Assembly: GCA_018398765.1 (NCBI GenBank)
Contig: JAHBMJ010003864.1
Location: 51,405 to 76,829, forward strand
Origin: Chromera velia
Taxonomy: Eukaryota > Sar > Chromeraceae
Length of the DNA stretch: 25,425 nt
Direction: 5' to 3'
Of this stretch, positions 10,604 to 17,203 are shown one piece after another (position 1 is the stretch's first letter; each line of letters begins with the position of its first letter). Made by a program: the position numbers and the translations under genes. The notes beneath the pieces were generated by a model that saw only the letters and a list, made by a program, of their open reading frames with translations, was not told the DNA's origin and ran no database searches.

Positions 10604-12557
10604 CTGATTGATTGATTGATTGATTGATTGACTAGTTGATTGATTGATTGATTGATTGATTGACTGATTGATTGATTGATTGACTGATTGATTGACTGAT
10701 TGATTGATTGACGGGCTGGCTGACAAATGCAGGTCCAGGTTGGTGTCGTCTCCTTTGGCCTGTAGGAGAGCCACGAGGTACTTCGCGTAGAACCTGCGTG
10801 AACAGAGGAAAAGGAGGAGGGGTGTGTGTATAAGAGTGAAGAAGTATGTCCAGTGTCGAGTGAGTGAGTGAGTGAGCGCACGAGGTGGAGAGGGAGGGAA
10901 GTGGGGAGCACGGGATGGAAAGAGGTGAGAGAGACTGCCGGGTCGCTGAGTGCTTTACAGTCTAAGTGACTTGCTGGCTGTTGAACTGACGGACTGACTT
11001 TGCTCTCGTGAAATCGTTGTAAATGTCCCAGTGTCTCTTGCATCTTTCTTTCTTTTCAGGATTCTCGAGCAGGAAGGTCTCGAGTTGAATCAGGTCTTTC
11101 CCCGTCTTCTCGAGGTCCTCCATGTACTTGGCCTTCGCAGGGTCGGTTGACGGAGGAGACGGCGAAGGGGTAGCATGTTGTTCTGCCTCATGTTCTTCTG
11201 ATGGGGGGGTGGAGTCAGCAGAACTGCCTGAAAGAGAGGGGGTGGGGCTTGGAGAAGAATCGATGTGGTCATCGCCTGCTGATCTGGTCTTCTCGACAAA
11301 AATTGTTCCAGGATCCAAAAGGAGGCGCTCTGTCTGGGGAGACAGCAAGGTGTCACCTGCACGTAAAAAGAGACCACATTTTGTTTTCTTTCTCGTCAAA
11401 ACGTCCTCGTAGTATTGCATCTGTCAGGTGATCAAATTGTGCGCGGGTTGTTGGTCGAACATAAACGAGACAGAAACAACGTGCAGGCTAACGGATGGGC
11501 AGGCCTATCTATCCATCCATTTATTCTCTCAAAAAGGTGTGCAGGAATCAGGCGGTCGTTGTCATCTGCATGGCTTCACACGGCACACTGCATGAGGAGA
11601 GACTCGACAAACGAGGATGGATGGAAGGAAATGAAGGGAAGGTACTCACCCGCAGAGTCTGCGAGTTGATCAGAAAGGTCTCCCAGCGTCTGCACACACA
11701 CACACACACTCACACACACACATACACGCACACACATGCAGAGGCAGGCAAGCGGGCAGGCAGGCAGGCAGGCAGGAGGCACGGTCCAGGAAGAAGTCAA
11801 TGTCGACCGGGAAGCACAGGAATCGACTCGCCTTACGGAACCCTATTTTCAAACTCCCTGTCTGTGAGTGTGTGCATGTGCTTGTGTGTGTGTGTGTGTG
11901 CCTGTGCTTGTGTGTGTGTGTGCCTGTGCTTGCGTGTGTGTGCGTGTGTGTGTTCTTGTGTGAGTGAGTGAGTGAGTGAGTGAGTGAGCGTGCAATCTTG
12001 TGACTCAGTAATTGCGAAAAGGCCGCGTGAAGCCCGTCGATGCGACCCGTGGGATTCAGAATGGGAATGCATTCAAGTTCGTCGGACCCAAAGAAGCACC
12101 CGGAAGCATGCTGTGACAATCCGTGCAAGTGCACGTTCATGCGCCTGGCTGGCTACTAAATCCCTAGGTGCCTGCCTTCAAATCTGCCTACTCCCCCCTC
12201 CAGCCCTCACGTGATTGCATGGGAACAAAGTTCTGCTTGCAATTCGCAAAACTGTGCCGCGAATGGGAAACTGACCACTGCCGCGTTTCTCGTGAGTCCT
12301 GCATGCAAGCAGGTTGGCAGGGAAAGGGACAGAAGCATACCAAGGGGCAAGACGCATTCAAGTGCAATGAATAAAGCAACGGGGTGCAGAAGTATGCGAC
12401 AGCGCAACTGGATACTCGTAGAGATAGAGACAGCTGCGTTTAAGTCTGCATGCCCGAGTGCCTTGCATGTAGACCGACCGTAGCTGGGTTGCGTGCTGAA
12501 CCGTCCCACACAAGGTCCCACCAAACCTGCGAGCAGCAGGCTTGTGAGTGCCTTCAT
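1..12557 (-). CDS. Large multi-exon secreted/organelle-directed protein of unknown family (3' partial)
   Basis: I do not recognise this protein. Proposed exons (plus coordinates, in transcript order): 12479-12557, 12276-12298, 12005-12110, 11837-11861, 11650-11689, 10999-11420, 10725-10793, 10034-10141, 9616-9708, 9258-9398, 8847-8909, 8344-8493, 7850-7919, 7413-7528, 6969-7128, 6434-6554, 5556-6112, 5128-5262, 4548-4730, 4040-4149, 3271-3610, 2704-2788, 1157-2454, 651-815, 1-332. Reading frame is continuous through every join, giving about 1,660 residues; the gene runs off the left edge with no stop seen. It begins with a signal peptide. Cysteines are scattered through exons 3-22 and absent from exons 23-25. 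Exons 6-25 are firm because phases match at every junction; exons 1-4 are tentative. A secreted, surface, wall or plastid-routed structural protein is inferred from the leader, cysteines and Thr/Pro tract. Confidence 0.78.
651..815 (-). CDS. Exon 24: charged coiled-coil exon
   Basis: The exon is 165 nt and phase 0 at both ends, with acceptor ttgcag and donor gtcagt. It reads SEKAEKFLQEAQARETAFQF and then more Lys/Glu-rich helix. If the donor were not used, the frame would stop shortly after at DAVSSSTDAS. I prefer splicing because a matching phase-0 acceptor and a long open exon follow, but intron retention would give a plausible alternative C-terminus. Confidence 0.75.
1157..2454 (-). CDS. 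Exon 23: long helical/coiled-coil region and Thr/Pro repeat stalk
   Basis: This is the largest exon (1,298 nt, 432 full codons). It enters in phase 1 after a ttgcag acceptor and leaves at gtgggt in phase 0. The first two thirds are charged and alanine-rich without cysteine, and look helical or coiled-coil (for example QQKIVTLAKTQRDLESSM and LQGKLEKLKEAVNNQ). The last third (roughly 1157-1530) is a degenerate repeat built around EKGTPGAT, TPDAAK and STPGATTKV with SDT spacers. A Thr/Pro stalk of this kind is commonly O-glycosylated in secreted proteins, which is family-level knowledge rather than something seen here. The plus strand of this exon also stays open for long stretches, but only as a shadow. 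Confidence 0.85.
2704..4149 (-). CDS. Exons 20-22: Cys/Trp-rich module
   Basis: Exons 20 (4040-4149), 21 (3271-3610) and 22 (2704-2788) join in phases 2, 0 and 1. Together they encode about 178 residues with eight cysteines, in contexts PPCNF, MVCEG, RDCVL, MRCMG, TTCVP, GECKD, LACKL and GGCWK. Exon 22 is only 85 nt. It has an atgcag acceptor and a gtaagt donor and reads SVWKDSNVENLACKLFW followed by GGCWKDQWK. An even number of cysteines in a protein with a signal peptide suggests a disulfide-stabilised extracytosolic fold; that is inference. I know of no domain with this pattern. Confidence 0.82.
3161..3217. repeat. (GACA)n microsatellite
   Basis: Imperfect GACA/GAGA repeat in the intron between exons 21 and 22 of the unknown gene. 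In transcript sense it is (GTCT)n and begins within about 55 nt of the donor. Confidence 0.9.
4548..7919 (-). CDS. Exons 13-19: cysteine-bearing segment, Ser/Thr linker, Trp-containing segments
   Basis: Exons 13-16 (7850-7919, 7413-7528, 6969-7128, 6434-6554) carry single cysteines in motifs such as ELCERVDDQFV, TICHRLDTIGKV and AAFCMATGKWIF. Exon 17 (5556-6112, 557 nt) begins REFVKQRKGLQDQ, continues through an acidic Glu/Asp then Ser/Thr/Pro linker and ends in a more ordered stretch with TQWRDEAVLKDAKSWVVL, DWRCGKYMRALRSEQEA and LVELFHVFQSF. Exon 18 (5128-5262) is highly charged (KREAEKLRKDRLDNAVKKM). Exon 19 (4548-4730) has a paired motif, NWQLNSEKPFIVSNWQLEW, then a Thr/Pro tail. Phases run 0,2,0,1,0,0,0 and match at every junction. 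No family is recognised. Confidence 0.82.
5010..5080. repeat. (GAAA)/(GGAA)n microsatellite
   Basis: Purine-only tract in the intron between exons 18 and 19 of the minus-strand gene, that is, a pyrimidine tract in transcript sense. Confidence 0.9.
6809..6870. repeat. Compound (GT)n-(GA)n microsatellite
   Basis: A GT run passes directly into a GA run in the intron between exons 15 and 16. A 16-base A-run follows at 6938-6953. Confidence 0.95.
7535..7564. repeat. (GAAA)n microsatellite next to an acceptor
   Basis: In transcript sense this is a (TTTC)n tract ending just before the ctgcag acceptor of exon 14, so it forms the polypyrimidine tract. Confidence 0.9.
8344..11420 (-). CDS. Exons 6-12: acidic linker and six consecutive phase-2/phase-2 exons
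   Basis: Exon 6 (10999-11420) encodes QYYEDVLTRKK, then a Ser/Pro/Glu-rich linker and a charged helical stretch ending near KRHWDIYNDFTRAK. Exons 7-12 (10725-10793, 10034-10141, 9616-9708, 9258-9398, 8847-8909, 8344-8493) all begin and end in phase 2, so each is a multiple of three and could be skipped without a frameshift. They encode mostly charged, helix-prone sequence, for example KYLVALLQAKGDDTNLD, YMDAAIKLQQDVSRNEY and LVGSLKKEVELQEKRFKDIE. Cysteines are sparse. The six exons are not obviously similar to one another, so a recent exon duplication is not seen. Donors are gtcagt, gtcagc, gtaagt, gtttgt, gtcagt, gtcagt and gtgagt; nearly all acceptors end in GCAG. Confidence 0.82.
9716..9800. 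repeat. (AC)n microsatellite next to an acceptor
   Basis: In transcript sense this is a (GT)n run ending 7 nt before exon 9 (its acceptor reads gtgtgcttgcag). It takes the place of a normal polypyrimidine tract. Confidence 0.95.
10460..10712. repeat. (TGAT)n tract with TGAC interruptions
   Basis: A 250-bp tetranucleotide tract in the intron between exons 7 and 8. TGACTGGTTG-type interruptions occur at 10521, 10561 and 10601 (40-bp spacing) and again at 10661 and 10681. In transcript sense it starts 12 nt after the exon 7 donor. Confidence 0.95.
11650..12557 (-). CDS. 5' exons 1-5: signal peptide and micro-exons
   Basis: Exon 1 (12479-12557) starts at an ATG and encodes a signal peptide, MKALTSLLLAGLVGPCVG, followed by RFSTQPSY. 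Its donor is gtcggt (phase 1). A 23-nt micro-exon (12276-12298) follows an atgcag acceptor, ends at gtcagt and restores phase 0. Exon 3 starts at 12110 after cacag; its donor is uncertain: position 12005 (gtcaca, phase 1) or 12088 (gtccga, phase 2). Exon 4 adapts to either choice, starting at 11861 or 11857 and ending at 11837 (gtaagg). Exon 5 is 40 nt (11650-11689, donor gtgagt) and reads RWETFLINSQTLR. Both versions keep the frame into exon 6. None of the tiny exons can be verified without transcript data, and the promoter and cap site are not identified. Confidence 0.5.
11691..11777. repeat. (AC)n and (GGCA)n tracts
   Basis: In transcript sense the (GT)n part ends exactly at the gtgcag acceptor of exon 5; the (TGCC)n part lies further upstream in the same intron. 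Confidence 0.9.
11862..11990. repeat. (GT)n and (GAGT)n tracts
   Basis: Fills most of the intron between exons 3 and 4 of the unknown gene. The tract reaches the cacag acceptor of exon 4 in transcript sense. Confidence 0.9.
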
Positions 12558-13214
12558 CGTGTTTCTTCCTGCTGAATTTGCTCTTCGTGACTTCTCAGTA
12601 CCGAGACGGTCTTCAGCCAGAAACTCGATGATTTGCTTTTACAGCTTCTTCTTATTCTTATTCTTAAGGGAAAAGAACGCGAGGCTCAGAGTTCTCTTCC
12701 AACAACGGTTTGAGCTACTCTACCTCTCTTCGGAGAGTTCTCTTTCTGGAAACAGGCACTCTTCCTCCACTTTCAGACACTCTCAGTACGTATATACGTA
12801 TTATACGTATATATATATACGTACAATTAATTAGAATGTGAAAAAAAAAAAAAAGAAAAAGAATACAGATATCGATACATGCAGTACCTCGTATCCGATA
12901 CAGACATGCAGGACGTGCACAACCGATACGCGTTTTTTTTAGGAACCAAATTAAAACTGCTTTCTCTCTCGATCTCTCTCCAACTGCGCGCGGGCCGACA
13001 CGCGTAGACGGGTCACCGAGTGACAAAACCTTACTAAACCTTGCAGTGTCATCGAAGGCATATCGAAGGCAGTCTGTCACGAAGACTCACGAAGTGCATG
13101 CATGAGCATGCATGGTCGGCAGAGTGCAGAATCCATATTATTACAGTGTCGATTTGGCTAGCTGTCGAATGCTTCGGTTGTCGAACTGGCGACGCAAGTT
13201 TTCCTCCCCGGCGC
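12558..13214. promoter_or_regulatory. Head-to-head intergenic region, likely bidirectional promoter
   Basis: This 657-bp stretch separates the putative start of the unknown minus-strand gene from the Met-Met start of the glutathione transferase gene. I see no credible exon in it. It includes an AT-rich TACGTA/TATA inverted repeat (12786-12824), an A-run at 12841-12854 and a pyrimidine-rich stretch near 12960-12980. Promoter function is inferred from gene orientation alone. Confidence 0.4.
12786..12824. repeat. Inverted repeat with TACGTA arms
   Basis: Positions 12786-12796 (GTACGTATATA) are the exact reverse complement of 12814-12824 (TATATACGTAC), with a 17-nt alternating purine/pyrimidine spacer that contains a third TACGTA. 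The element could form a cruciform or serve as a regulatory palindrome array between divergent genes. Confidence 0.7.
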
Positions 13215-14774
13215 ATGATGAGTTTCCGTCTCCTTCTTCTTTCCTGCGTCTTCTGCGTCTCTTTGCGCAGTGTCTCCTGTCTCCCTGGACCAGCGTTGGC
13301 ATTTATGTCCCAGCGGTTAAAGCGGGTACGGTCTGACAGCTTGTGGCTGAAGCGAAGCAGTGCCTCTGTGCTCTGTTCTCTGAGGTCGTGGGCGGAGTTG
13401 GAAGATCTTCTGCAAACAAAAGAGAGTCCCCCGTCTCCTTCAGTCACACGGGCGTTCCGACTGCAAAAGCCCCCAGAGATAAACAGGAAAAAGGGGAAAT
13501 TGATTTTTTTCAGGGATGTACACGGTTGGTGTCCATACTCTGAACGTGTGTGGCTGGCTCTGGAGTTGAAGGGCGTTCCGTTCGAGTGTGTGTTGGTGGA
13601 CAATCTCGGGTACCGCCCTGACTGGTGGTATGATGTCAATCCTTCAGGCCAGACGCCTGCGATGACCTTCCTGGATGGAAAGACGCAGTCAGACTCCATT
13701 CCATTGCTGAGACAAATTGATGCAGAATTTCCTGATTCGGGCCCGTCCCTCGTACCGACAGACGCGCAAGAGGCCGAGAACGCGAAGAGGGCAGTCGAGG
13801 GCTTCAGAGAGTGGATGCCCCGAGGGGCGCGTCCTTCTTCGCGCGGGGCTTTTCTCTTTCAAGGAGGGGGTGCTGTGCCTCGGGATGAATTCGAGAGGAC
13901 TTTTGACCGTCTGGAATCCTTCTTGCAGAGCGTGCAAGAGGGGAAAAAACAAAAGGGAAAAGAATCGAATGCCCCCATGTTCATGGCAGGGGGGGCAGCA
14001 CCCACACTAGCTGACTGTGTGTGGGTGCCCTTCTTGGAGCGTTTTGCTGTGCAGGTCCCTCTGTTGCACCCTGCAGAAGCAGGAGGGAAAGAGGCTCTAT
14101 GTCCTCGGAGTGACCGCTGGCCCCTGCTGTGTGCGTGGTATGATGCGATGGAGTCTCTCCCTGTTTATGCGGCAAGGGTGCGGGGGGACAGGCAGAGCTG
14201 GACGCGTGTGCTGGGTGCAGCTGTGGGCGGAGGGTTGGAGGCTCGTGTACGCAAGACTGTGCAAGCGAGTGAGAGGGAAATGGAGGAGGAAGAGGCAGAG
14301 GCAGAGGCAGAGGATTTGATGTCGAGCGATGCGGAGGTGTGGTCTGTGTATCGCTCTGAGGTTTTGAAAGGGCGTGGGGAGTCGTTGCCGGTTTCTCCGA
14401 GTCATGATGTGGCAGCTCGGATGATTGTCAATCGGGAGGCGATGCGGAGAGATTTTGGGGGGTGGAAACGGTCGGAAGGGAGGGAGACGGGGAAGAAGGG
14501 GGGAAGGTCGGAGGAAGAAAAGGATGCCCTGGTCGATGCGGGGCTGAGGATGTGTGTGGAGGCAATGATCGATGCTGCAGGGGACAACGAGCTCGTTCGT
14601 CTTGTAGCAGAAGAATCTGATCCGGGGGTGAGGGACGAGGCTGTTATGTTGTGTGAGTACTTTCCCCAGAGACTCTGCGTGCCACGAGACATGGGGGCCT
14701 TGTCAGGCAAGGCTCTCAGGTATCGCTTGAAACTGCTGCGGAGAGTCCTGAACAAGAATCTCCCAAGTCAATAA
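13215..14774 (+). CDS. Glutathione S-transferase-like protein with N-terminal leader and C-terminal extension
   Basis: Single-exon frame of 519 aa. I chose the ATG ATG at 13215 because a hydrophobic signal-peptide core follows at once (MMSFRLLLLSCVFCVS); the frame is open 58 codons upstream, but that stretch has no leader character. Residues 1-29 look like a signal peptide ending near GPALA/F, followed by a basic, Ser-rich, transit-like segment. The thioredoxin-fold GST N-domain covers about 95-175, with the redox motif CPYS at 106-109 (cysteine-type, as in omega, lambda and DHAR classes), the cis-Pro loop NPSGQTPAM at 142-150 and SDSIPLL. The helical GST C-domain includes APTLADCVWVPFLERF at 262-277. 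Residues 340-519 form an acidic, charged extension that I cannot assign. Plastid targeting, and glutathione-dependent reductase or dehydroascorbate reductase-like activity, are inference. Confidence 0.85.
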   Translation: MMSFRLLLLSCVFCVSLRSVSCLPGPALAFMSQRLKRVRSDSLWLKRSSASVLCSLRSWAELEDLLQTKESPPSPSVTRAFRLQKPPEINRKKGKLIFFRDVHGWCPYSERVWLALELKGVPFECVLVDNLGYRPDWWYDVNPSGQTPAMTFLDGKTQSDSIPLLRQIDAEFPDSGPSLVPTDAQEAENAKRAVEGFREWMPRGARPSSRGAFLFQGGGAVPRDEFERTFDRLESFLQSVQEGKKQKGKESNAPMFMAGGAAPTLADCVWVPFLERFAVQVPLLHPAEAGGKEALCPRSDRWPLLCAWYDAMESLPVYAARVRGDRQSWTRVLGAAVGGGLEARVRKTVQASEREMEEEEAEAEAEDLMSSDAEVWSVYRSEVLKGRGESLPVSPSHDVAARMIVNREAMRRDFGGWKRSEGRETGKKGGRSEEEKDALVDAGLRMCVEAMIDAAGDNELVRLVAEESDPGVRDEAVMLCEYFPQRLCVPRDMGALSGKALRYRLKLLRRVLNKNLPSQ

Positions 14775-14775
14775 A
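14770..14775 (+). terminator. AATAAA overlapping the stop codon
   Basis: The hexamer AATAAA contains the TAA stop codon (14772-14774) of the glutathione transferase gene. If it acts as the poly(A) signal, the 3' UTR would be very short. Other A/T-rich candidates lie downstream in the AT-rich island (for example AATAAA at 14922-14927). Confidence 0.3.
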
Positions 14776-15640
14776 AGTAAAGAAACGCGCTGCATGAATA
14801 TTAAATTTTATCTTCTTTGAGTAGTTTTTGTTTCAAATATCAAATAAATTGTTTGCATTAGTTTGCATTCGTACCGCATATAGTACAGAGTGCATGTATG
14901 CTAAGTTCCGTAAAGTTACAGAAATAAAACACATAGCGCGTTAGAGAGATGTGTACGATATTCGTTTTGATACTCCCCTTTTACATACGTGATTTTCACT
15001 TTAAAGAAGATATGCATTACTTTAGTTTACTTTAGTTTGTATGTCCACATCTTTTCCGGGCTTTTTGTTTCTAGCTTTGTTTGTCTGATTGTATCCGATT
15101 ACTTTAATATTGCGGTCAATTCGATGTCATCCAATATAAACTGTCTGCTATCATAAAAGTTCCTCAGGCTGCCGAAGAAACTGAAGCTAGAACTGAAGCA
15201 TTACTCCCTTAATTTGAAATAACTTTTCGATTTAAAGTTAACTGCTATTTTTTAAGGTTATTTTTTTTAAATGTATCAATCAATCACTACTGGCCACAAC
15301 CTAGGGCCACAACTGCAGTCTCAAACTTCTAGGGGCTCTCCATGTCTTCCCACTGTTATATGCTGAATTATAGTTTAAAAACATTGAAGCAATTAAAATT
15401 TATATCTTCAATACGAGACTATTATTACTAGTTGGTAACACCTAAACTACTATATGGATACTGCAACTTTGAAGCTATATGTACTATGACAAGCGCCCGC
15501 ATGCTAAAAAACCTTTTAAGACTAGTTTTAAGAATACAATCATTTCAACATACACTCTTCTTCACACATGCATGTTGAACTATAGATGTTGAAACACCTA
15601 GTGAAACACTTACTCGCATCAAAATTCAAAAGATGGACCA
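14776..15640. other. AT-rich island in the tail-to-tail intergenic region
   Basis: This stretch has no gene I can support. Three 60-base lines that I counted (14821-14880, 15241-15300, 15361-15420) are 23-28% G+C, against 58% for a coding line at 14281-14340. It contains short direct repeats, such as two copies of TTACTTTAGTTT-like sequence near 15010-15035, and the doublet GGCCACAACC/GGCCACAACT near 15292-15315. No terminal inverted repeats or protein remnants were seen. Confidence 0.7.
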
Positions 15641-16102
15641 AAACTGCTGCCAGTGCATGTTGTCACACGCTGCTTCGAACTTCAATGAGAATAAATATGA
15701 GTCACTGCTTTTCTCTTTGAAAAGTCATAGGAGAATTCAAGGATCCAGATCCGCAATGTATATGCACGGTGGTTTTCATGCCCTCATGCAACTCCGCCCA
15801 CGACTGCGTGACAACGCAGACAAGCGGATGCAAAACAAAACGTACTTGGGACCTTCTCCCCTCCTTTTGGGAATCACCATTCTCCTCTCTTTCGCACCGG
15901 CTGCTTTCTCTTCGATCCAATCGGACCATGCATGCAGCCATTCGTCTCTCATGCAGTGGCAATCACTGCCTGCATCTGTACGCGGCGTTACCGCGCCTCT
16001 CTCTCCCGCACACATTCCCCAGTCGGTTGCTGAGTTGAGTGCGTTGCACTGTCACAAAACAGTCCGTCCGCCAGCCAGTCACTCTGGTAGGCTGTGAGCC
16101 GG
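15641..16102. other. 3' flank of the glycyl-tRNA synthetase gene
   Basis: Base composition returns to the window average. A 154-codon plus-strand frame crosses this stretch but has no recognisable domain and runs into the antisense of the GlyRS stop region. It is most likely the 3' UTR and downstream sequence of the minus-strand gene. No clear minus-strand AATAAA was seen. Confidence 0.4.
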
Positions 16103-17153
16103 TCACGCCTCCTGCGAATCGAACTTCGGATACTTTTGCTGGACGGCCTCCCATGTCAGAGCGCCCCTGCAGATTTTCGCCAAGACGGGCGCCACGTCAT
16201 CCATCGGCATGCGCACCTGCTCCATGCTGTCTCTCTCTCTGAGGGTGACGGTCCTGTCCTTCTCGGTCTGAAAGTCGATCGTGACACCGAAGGGAACACC
16301 AATCTCGTCAGTACGTGCGTATCTGCACACAGGCACGAAGACAAGAGTGCATCGAGGAGGGACACCATGAACCCTTGATTTGAGAGCCGCGTCACAACTC
16401 TTTCTTTCTCGAGAAGACCGAACATCCGTCCGCCCAGACGTGTGCCTCTTTTTGTGCGGGAGAGACTGACTGACACTCACCAGTCCCCATCACAGAGCTA
16501 GGAAACGGAGCGCCGCCCTCCCTCTGTCAGGGAGGCTGTGGGAGAGGGAAATGGAGGTGCGAGAGGGCCAACCAAGAAAAACAGAACAGTCAGACAGACA
16601 GACGAAGAGAGTACTGGAAAACAAGAACAAAAGGGCTTCCCCCTCCGTTCCCACCCTCCCCTCCCGACACGCCCACGGACCAACCTCTTTCCGATCGTCG
16701 CCGTCGATGCGTCTGCCAAGGAGGAGACGCCCTCTGCGGACATGGCGGCCTGGAGCTCCGTCACGAAGGGTCTGAACTGGGCCTGGCCGGAGATGGGCAG
16801 GATCGACACCTTCGTGGGGGCAAGTTGGGGGGGGAAAGCCAGATAGCAGCGCTCCTCCTGGTCTTCCTTCCCGCGAGATCTGAACACACACACACACACA
16901 CACACACAGAGGCAGGCAGGCGGGGGGGAAGAGGGGAAGACAGAAGGGAGGAAGGGAAGAAGGAACAGTTGGTAAGTAAATCCAGTCGATGGATCCATCG
17001 ATCATCCATCCTGGTTACCGTCAAACGGCAGGCGATACCAGCGGATGCGGTCACTTACATCCAACGCAGCGACGTACACGGACAGACAGGCTTCTCAGTG
17101 TGTCCCTTACTCACGCACGCGCCCACGCCCCCAGGCACAGACGTACACACACA

Positions 17154-17203
<50 letters not shown>

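Noticed and set aside
10255-11043. Minus-strand frames with long INQS repeats
   Set aside because: Translation of the (TGAT)n microsatellite in an intron; frame continuity shows exons 7 and 8 flank it.
11340-11400. Possible small intron inside exon 6 (acceptor-like tctccccag before ACAGAG)
   Set aside because: The frame is open straight through, and a 45-nt intron would be far shorter than any other here; left as exon.
13041-13214. Upstream in-frame extension of the GST-like gene
   Set aside because: The 58 extra residues lack leader character, whereas the Met-Met at 13215 is followed at once by a signal peptide.
15633-16097. Plus-strand 154-codon frame downstream of the AT-rich island
   Set aside because: No recognisable domain; it overlaps the probable 3' UTR of GlyRS and ends at its stop region.
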